Assembly: GCF_002093745.1 (NCBI RefSeq)
Contig: NZ_MTSB01000011.1
Span: 151,243 to 215,242 of the forward strand
Source of the DNA: Pseudomonas graminis
GTDB lineage: Bacteria; Pseudomonadota; Gammaproteobacteria; Pseudomonadales; Pseudomonadaceae
Direction of reading: 5' to 3'
Length of the DNA stretch: 64,000 bases
The position numbers were made by a program, and so were the translations under genes. The notes below the pieces were generated by a model that was given only the letters and a program-made list of their open reading frames with translations, was not told the origin of the DNA and made no database searches. Positions within the stretch are counted from its first letter, which is position 1. Each line of letters opens with the position of its first letter. This document shows positions 60,886 through 64,000 of the stretch, one piece after another.

Positions 60886-63800
60886 ATGGCATCAGAACAA
60901 AACGTTAATATCACTGTTGATCCTTTCATGTTCGGCAAGGGTGTTGATGACGCTCAGGCGGTATATGATGCCCTTGAGGCAACATATAAAAGTACTTCCG
61001 AAAACATCGCGTCTATGACTGATGTGCAAACGTTAGCTTTAGCCGCGACAGGGACTAAAGCTGTAGTCTCACTTCTTACAAAGCATCCAATTTTGGGTGT
61101 GCCCGCAACTCTTGGGCAAGCGTCCACCGCTGTGGCGGTGCTTGGCGAGGCTGCTGAGTCAGGAAATATTCAGCCAAGTCAAATTTTAGGGTTGGCATCT
61201 GGCATAATAGGAATTGCATCAAGTTTTGCTGTTATGGCAACTCTAGGTACTGGAGTTGTTCTTGCAGGTATAGGCGGGGTTACGTTTGGCCCGTTGGCGC
61301 TAGGTCTGGGGTTGTCCCTAGCGGCAATTGGTAAAGCCTTGGACTACTTTCAGGATGATATTTCTAAGGCCTTGGGCGATGCGTATGATCAAGTAGTAAA
61401 GCAAGTATCAGATGCTGGAGAGTTTTTAAGTAAAATTGCTGAGGATCTTGGAAGTAAGTTTCAAAGCTTTTACCAAGGGCTGCAAGAAAAGTTTGATAGT
61501 GCATCAGATACATCTTCGCCTTTAATCTTGGATCTGAACGGAGATGGAGTGAGCACTACTTCAGTATCTTCAGGTACTCATTTCGACCATAACGCAGATA
61601 ATCGTGCCGAAGCGACAGGATGGATTGCCGGAGCTGACGGTCTATTGGTTTGGGATAGGAATGAAAATGGAGTAATCGATAATGGTAAAGAGCTTTTCGG
61701 TGACCAAATGGTTTTGGTCGGCGGGGCCAGAGCTTCAAATGGATTTGAGGCCTTAAAAGAATTAGACTCAAATGGCGATGGGGTTTTCAGTTCAAGTGAC
61801 AGTTTGTTTAGTAAGGTTGGTGTCTGGATAGACTCAAATTCAAACGGTGTTTCTGAGACTTCTGAAATCCACAAGTTGTATGATGTAGGTGTTGCGAGTA
61901 TAAATGTTGATTATAAAGTTTCTTCTAGTTTAGATGCTGGTGGTAATGATCATAGGCAGCTGGGTAGTTATACTAAGGTTGACGGTTCGGTTTTGGCTAT
62001 AGATGATGTTTGGTTTGCTACTAATTTTGTGGATTCGGTAGAGAAAGACCCCGTTATTATTAATGAGTACATAGCAGGGCTCCCGAACGTTAAAGGCCTT
62101 GGTTTTGCGCATGACTTGCATCAAGCTATGGCGCTGGATTCTAGTGGTGGTCTTGCGCTATTAGTCGATAAGTTTTACAGTGATTCTACTACCTCTGGCA
62201 GTATGTCGGTCGTTGATGATATTGTTTTTTCATGGGCAGGAAGTGCAAACATAGATCCTGGCAGTCGTGGAGGTTTTTTTGATGCTAGAAAATTAAGCTC
62301 TATAGAGTTTTTTCTAGGTGAAAAATTCTTTCAAAAGTATGGAGATAACGCTTCAACAAATAATCCTGCTTTGAACTCAGCTGTTGTGCTAGAGGAAATG
62401 TACTCTTCGTTAAAGAGTTATGTTGCGGATGCGCTAATACTTCAGAAAAAAGATTACTTGAAAATAATTTCTGATGTTTCGGTGGGTTTTGGCGTTGATG
62501 GTGCCGCGTTTAATGTAGACTCAGCAGTATCGGAGGTACAAAAAATATATGAGAAAAATTCAGATGAAGCGTATGACTTTTTAACTGTACTCTATCATGC
62601 GCTTGGAGCGTCTGGCAGATCAGGGGAGTTACTTGTGGATGGTTTCAGGTCTGCAGGAAGTCGTGATGGTAATGGCTTTGACTTTCTCGTTGCAACAGCT
62701 GATCAATGGGTTTTTGGTAGCGCAGAGAGCGAGCTTATTTCAAGTGGCAATAAAGATGTAGTTTTTGATGGTGGTGGTGGTGATACAGTTAAAGGCGATG
62801 GTGGAAATGATGTATTTATTTATAATGGTGGTTATGGTTATTTAGAGATTGACAACTCTTATTTGGTTGGTGATGTTCCGATACTTAAGTTCGGCCCCGG
62901 TATCACGGGTGCGTCATTGACGGTTACAACCACTCCATCCGGCAATAGTCTAATAATCACCAACGGCATCGAAGGGGACCAGATCGTATTGGACTATAGC
63001 CTTCTTAACTCTAACTATGGTGTAAAAAAGGTCCAGTTCTCTGACGGCAGCTCTTTGGCATTTGAGGATCTGGTCGCGATGAAGGATCAGTTACTGGAGC
63101 TCAAGAATTCGACCGGGACCCTTGGGAATGACACGCTGAACGGATCGGCTCGCGCCCAGACCTTTGATGGCAAGGGCGGCCAGGATGTGATCCACGGTGG
63201 CGGTGGCAATGACACCTTTATCTACAATGCTGGTTATGGCTACCTGGAGATAGATAACGCATATGCCGCCGGGGAGGTACCTATTCTGAAGTTCAGCGTC
63301 GGTATAACGGCGGCGTTATTGACGGTTACAACCACTCCATCCGGCAATAGTCTGATAATCACCGACGGCATCGAAGGGGATCAGATCGTGTTGGACTATA
63401 GCCTTCTTAACTCTAACTATGGAGTAAAAAAGGTCCAGTTCTCTGACGGCAGCTCCTTGGCGTTTGAGGATCTTGTCACGATGAAGGATCAGTTGCTGGA
63501 GATTAAGAATTCGACCGGGACCCTTGGGAATGACACGCTGAACGGATCGGCTCGCGCCCAGACCTTTGATGGCAAGGGCGGCCAGGATGTGATCCACGGT
63601 GGCGGTGGCAATGACACCTTTATCTACAATGCTGGTTATGGCTACCTGGAGATAGATAACGCATATGCCGCCGGGGAGGTACCTATTCTGAAGTTCGGCG
63701 CTGGTATCACGGCGGCGTCATTGACGGTTACAACCACCCCATCCGGCAATAGTCTGATAATCACCGACGGCATAGAAGGGGATCAGGTCGTGCTGGACTA

Positions 63801-64000
63801 CAGTCTTCTTTACCCTAACTATGGTGTTAAGAAAGCTGAGTTCTCTGACGGCAGCTCCTTGGCGTTTGAGGATCTTGTCACGATGAAGGATCAGCTGCTG
63901 GAAATCAAGAATTCGACCGGAACCCTTGGGAATGACACGCTGAACGGATCGGCTCGCGCCCAGACCTTTGATGGCAAGGGTGGCCAGGATGTGATCCACG
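60886..64000 (+). CDS. FrpC-like RTX calcium-binding protein (3' end outside window)
   Basis: Open from ATG 60886 (AGGGAG eight bases upstream) to the window end: over 1,038 codons, partial. Domains: an N-terminal region with a long hydrophobic, glycine-rich stretch at about residues 100-155 (GLASGIIGIASSFAVMATLG, then LAGIGGVTFGPLALGLGLSL) that could insert in membranes; an FrpA/FrpC-type calcium-binding module at about 212-390 (SPLILDLNGDGVSTTS, GLLVWDRNENGVIDNGKELF, LDSNGDGVFSSSDSLF); a unique region; then tandem RTX units with GGGGNDTFIYN nonapeptides and HCBP-like segments VQFSDGSSLAFEDL. Expected to be secreted by a type I system (not in window). Role as adhesin, bacteriocin or toxin is open. 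The N-terminal two thirds are AT-rich, the repeats host-like. Confidence 0.88.
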   Translation, partial: MASEQNVNITVDPFMFGKGVDDAQAVYDALEATYKSTSENIASMTDVQTLALAATGTKAVVSLLTKHPILGVPATLGQASTAVAVLGEAAESGNIQPSQILGLASGIIGIASSFAVMATLGTGVVLAGIGGVTFGPLALGLGLSLAAIGKALDYFQDDISKALGDAYDQVVKQVSDAGEFLSKIAEDLGSKFQSFYQGLQEKFDSASDTSSPLILDLNGDGVSTTSVSSGTHFDHNADNRAEATGWIAGADGLLVWDRNENGVIDNGKELFGDQMVLVGGARASNGFEALKELDSNGDGVFSSSDSLFSKVGVWIDSNSNGVSETSEIHKLYDVGVASINVDYKVSSSLDAGGNDHRQLGSYTKVDGSVLAIDDVWFATNFVDSVEKDPVIINEYIAGLPNVKGLGFAHDLHQAMALDSSGGLALLVDKFYSDSTTSGSMSVVDDIVFSWAGSANIDPGSRGGFFDARKLSSIEFFLGEKFFQKYGDNASTNNPALNSAVVLEEMYSSLKSYVADALILQKKDYLKIISDVSVGFGVDGAAFNVDSAVSEVQKIYEKNSDEAYDFLTVLYHALGASGRSGELLVDGFRSAGSRDGNGFDFLVATADQWVFGSAESELISSGNKDVVFDGGGGDTVKGDGGNDVFIYNGGYGYLEIDNSYLVGDVPILKFGPGITGASLTVTTTPSGNSLIITNGIEGDQIVLDYSLLNSNYGVKKVQFSDGSSLAFEDLVAMKDQLLELKNSTGTLGNDTLNGSARAQTFDGKGGQDVIHGGGGNDTFIYNAGYGYLEIDNAYAAGEVPILKFSVGITAALLTVTTTPSGNSLIITDGIEGDQIVLDYSLLNSNYGVKKVQFSDGSSLAFEDLVTMKDQLLEIKNSTGTLGNDTLNGSARAQTFDGKGGQDVIHGGGGNDTFIYNAGYGYLEIDNAYAAGEVPILKFGAGITAASLTVTTTPSGNSLIITDGIEGDQVVLDYSLLYPNYGVKKAEFSDGSSLAFEDLVTMKDQLLEIKNSTGTLGNDTLNGSARAQTFDGKGGQDVIH
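62722..64000 (+). repeat. Tandem 402-bp in-frame repeats in the RTX gene
   Basis: Units begin in register at 62722, 63124, 63526 and 63928 (cut by the window end); spacing is exactly 402 bases or 134 codons. The unit at 62722 is divergent in its first part and similar afterwards; the next units are nearly identical at DNA level. Each encodes GNDTLNGSARAQTFDGKGGQ, a GGGGNDTFIYN calcium-binding turn and a C-terminal VLDYSLL...FSDGSSLAFEDL segment. More copies may follow to the right. Confidence 0.92.

Noticed and set aside
62722..64000. CRISPR-like regular repeats
   Set aside because: The 402-bp periodicity is in frame and encodes RTX units; there are no short repeats with unique spacers.

Overview
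The window looks like a chromosomal segment of a Pseudomonas of the P. syringae group. Seen in the sequence: Pseudomonas-type families (DUF1652, CsiV, DUF4404, the three-gene ATP-grasp/alpha-E/transglutaminase set), GC-rich host codon use, a full match to the HrpL (hrp box) consensus ahead of apbE, and the gene order queF - DUF4404 - HAD-like - mlaA - pilZ - rssB - rssC - tal, which I recall from pseudomonads. The species call is inference.

Layout. 1-10.9 kb: housekeeping and small conserved genes (ATP-grasp/alpha-E/transglutaminase operon cut by the left edge, rhodanese-like protein, glutamine amidotransferase, CorA, crotonase, EthD protein, cytochrome c, STN-domain protein, cupin, DUF1652) plus a MITE-like inverted-repeat element at 6.9-7.1 kb. 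11.0-15.4 kb: an AT-rich island bounded by a 28-bp direct repeat of the 3' end of tRNA-Ser(GGA). It carries an AbiJ-type defence gene, a two-gene operon of unknown function (soluble protein plus four-helix membrane protein) and decayed recombinase, histidine-kinase and HTH fragments; no intact integrase remains. 15.6-32.7 kb: core genes (BdcA-like SDR, isochorismatase-fold protein, SNF2/SWIM helicase, csiV, mfd, long GAPDH, two MFS carriers, hrp-box apbE, sthA, glycerophosphodiesterase, PilZ). 32.8-42.7 kb: lolC-lolD-lolE, queF, a multi-hairpin intergenic element, DUF4404, a pseudo-HAD protein, mlaA, PilZ, rssB-rssC and transaldolase.

43-49.3 kb is strain-variable: secreted alpha/beta hydrolase, M20 peptidase, an SOS-boxed orphan UmuD-like protein lacking its catalytic dyad, an RsbRD-type histidine kinase and a PEP-mutase/isocitrate-lyase family protein. 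49.4-57.0 kb is a compact, apparently co-transcribed biosynthetic cluster: secreted hydrolase, ThiF/E1-like adenylyltransferase, MFS exporter, FeeM-like N-acyltransferase, EctB-like aminotransferase, heme-oxygenase-like diiron enzyme and cupin, followed by a LysR regulator. It resembles no pathway I can name and is my best candidate for an undescribed system.

57.3-60.0 kb is a scarred region: a truncated reading frame translationally coupled to a membrane protein, a second membrane protein, a broken GH19 endolysin/chitinase and a phage-type Dam gene with an internal deletion. From 60.2 kb to the right edge there are two small membrane proteins and a large FrpC-like RTX calcium-binding protein with in-frame 402-bp tandem repeats, cut by the window end. 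No rRNA, CRISPR array or intact insertion sequence was seen.
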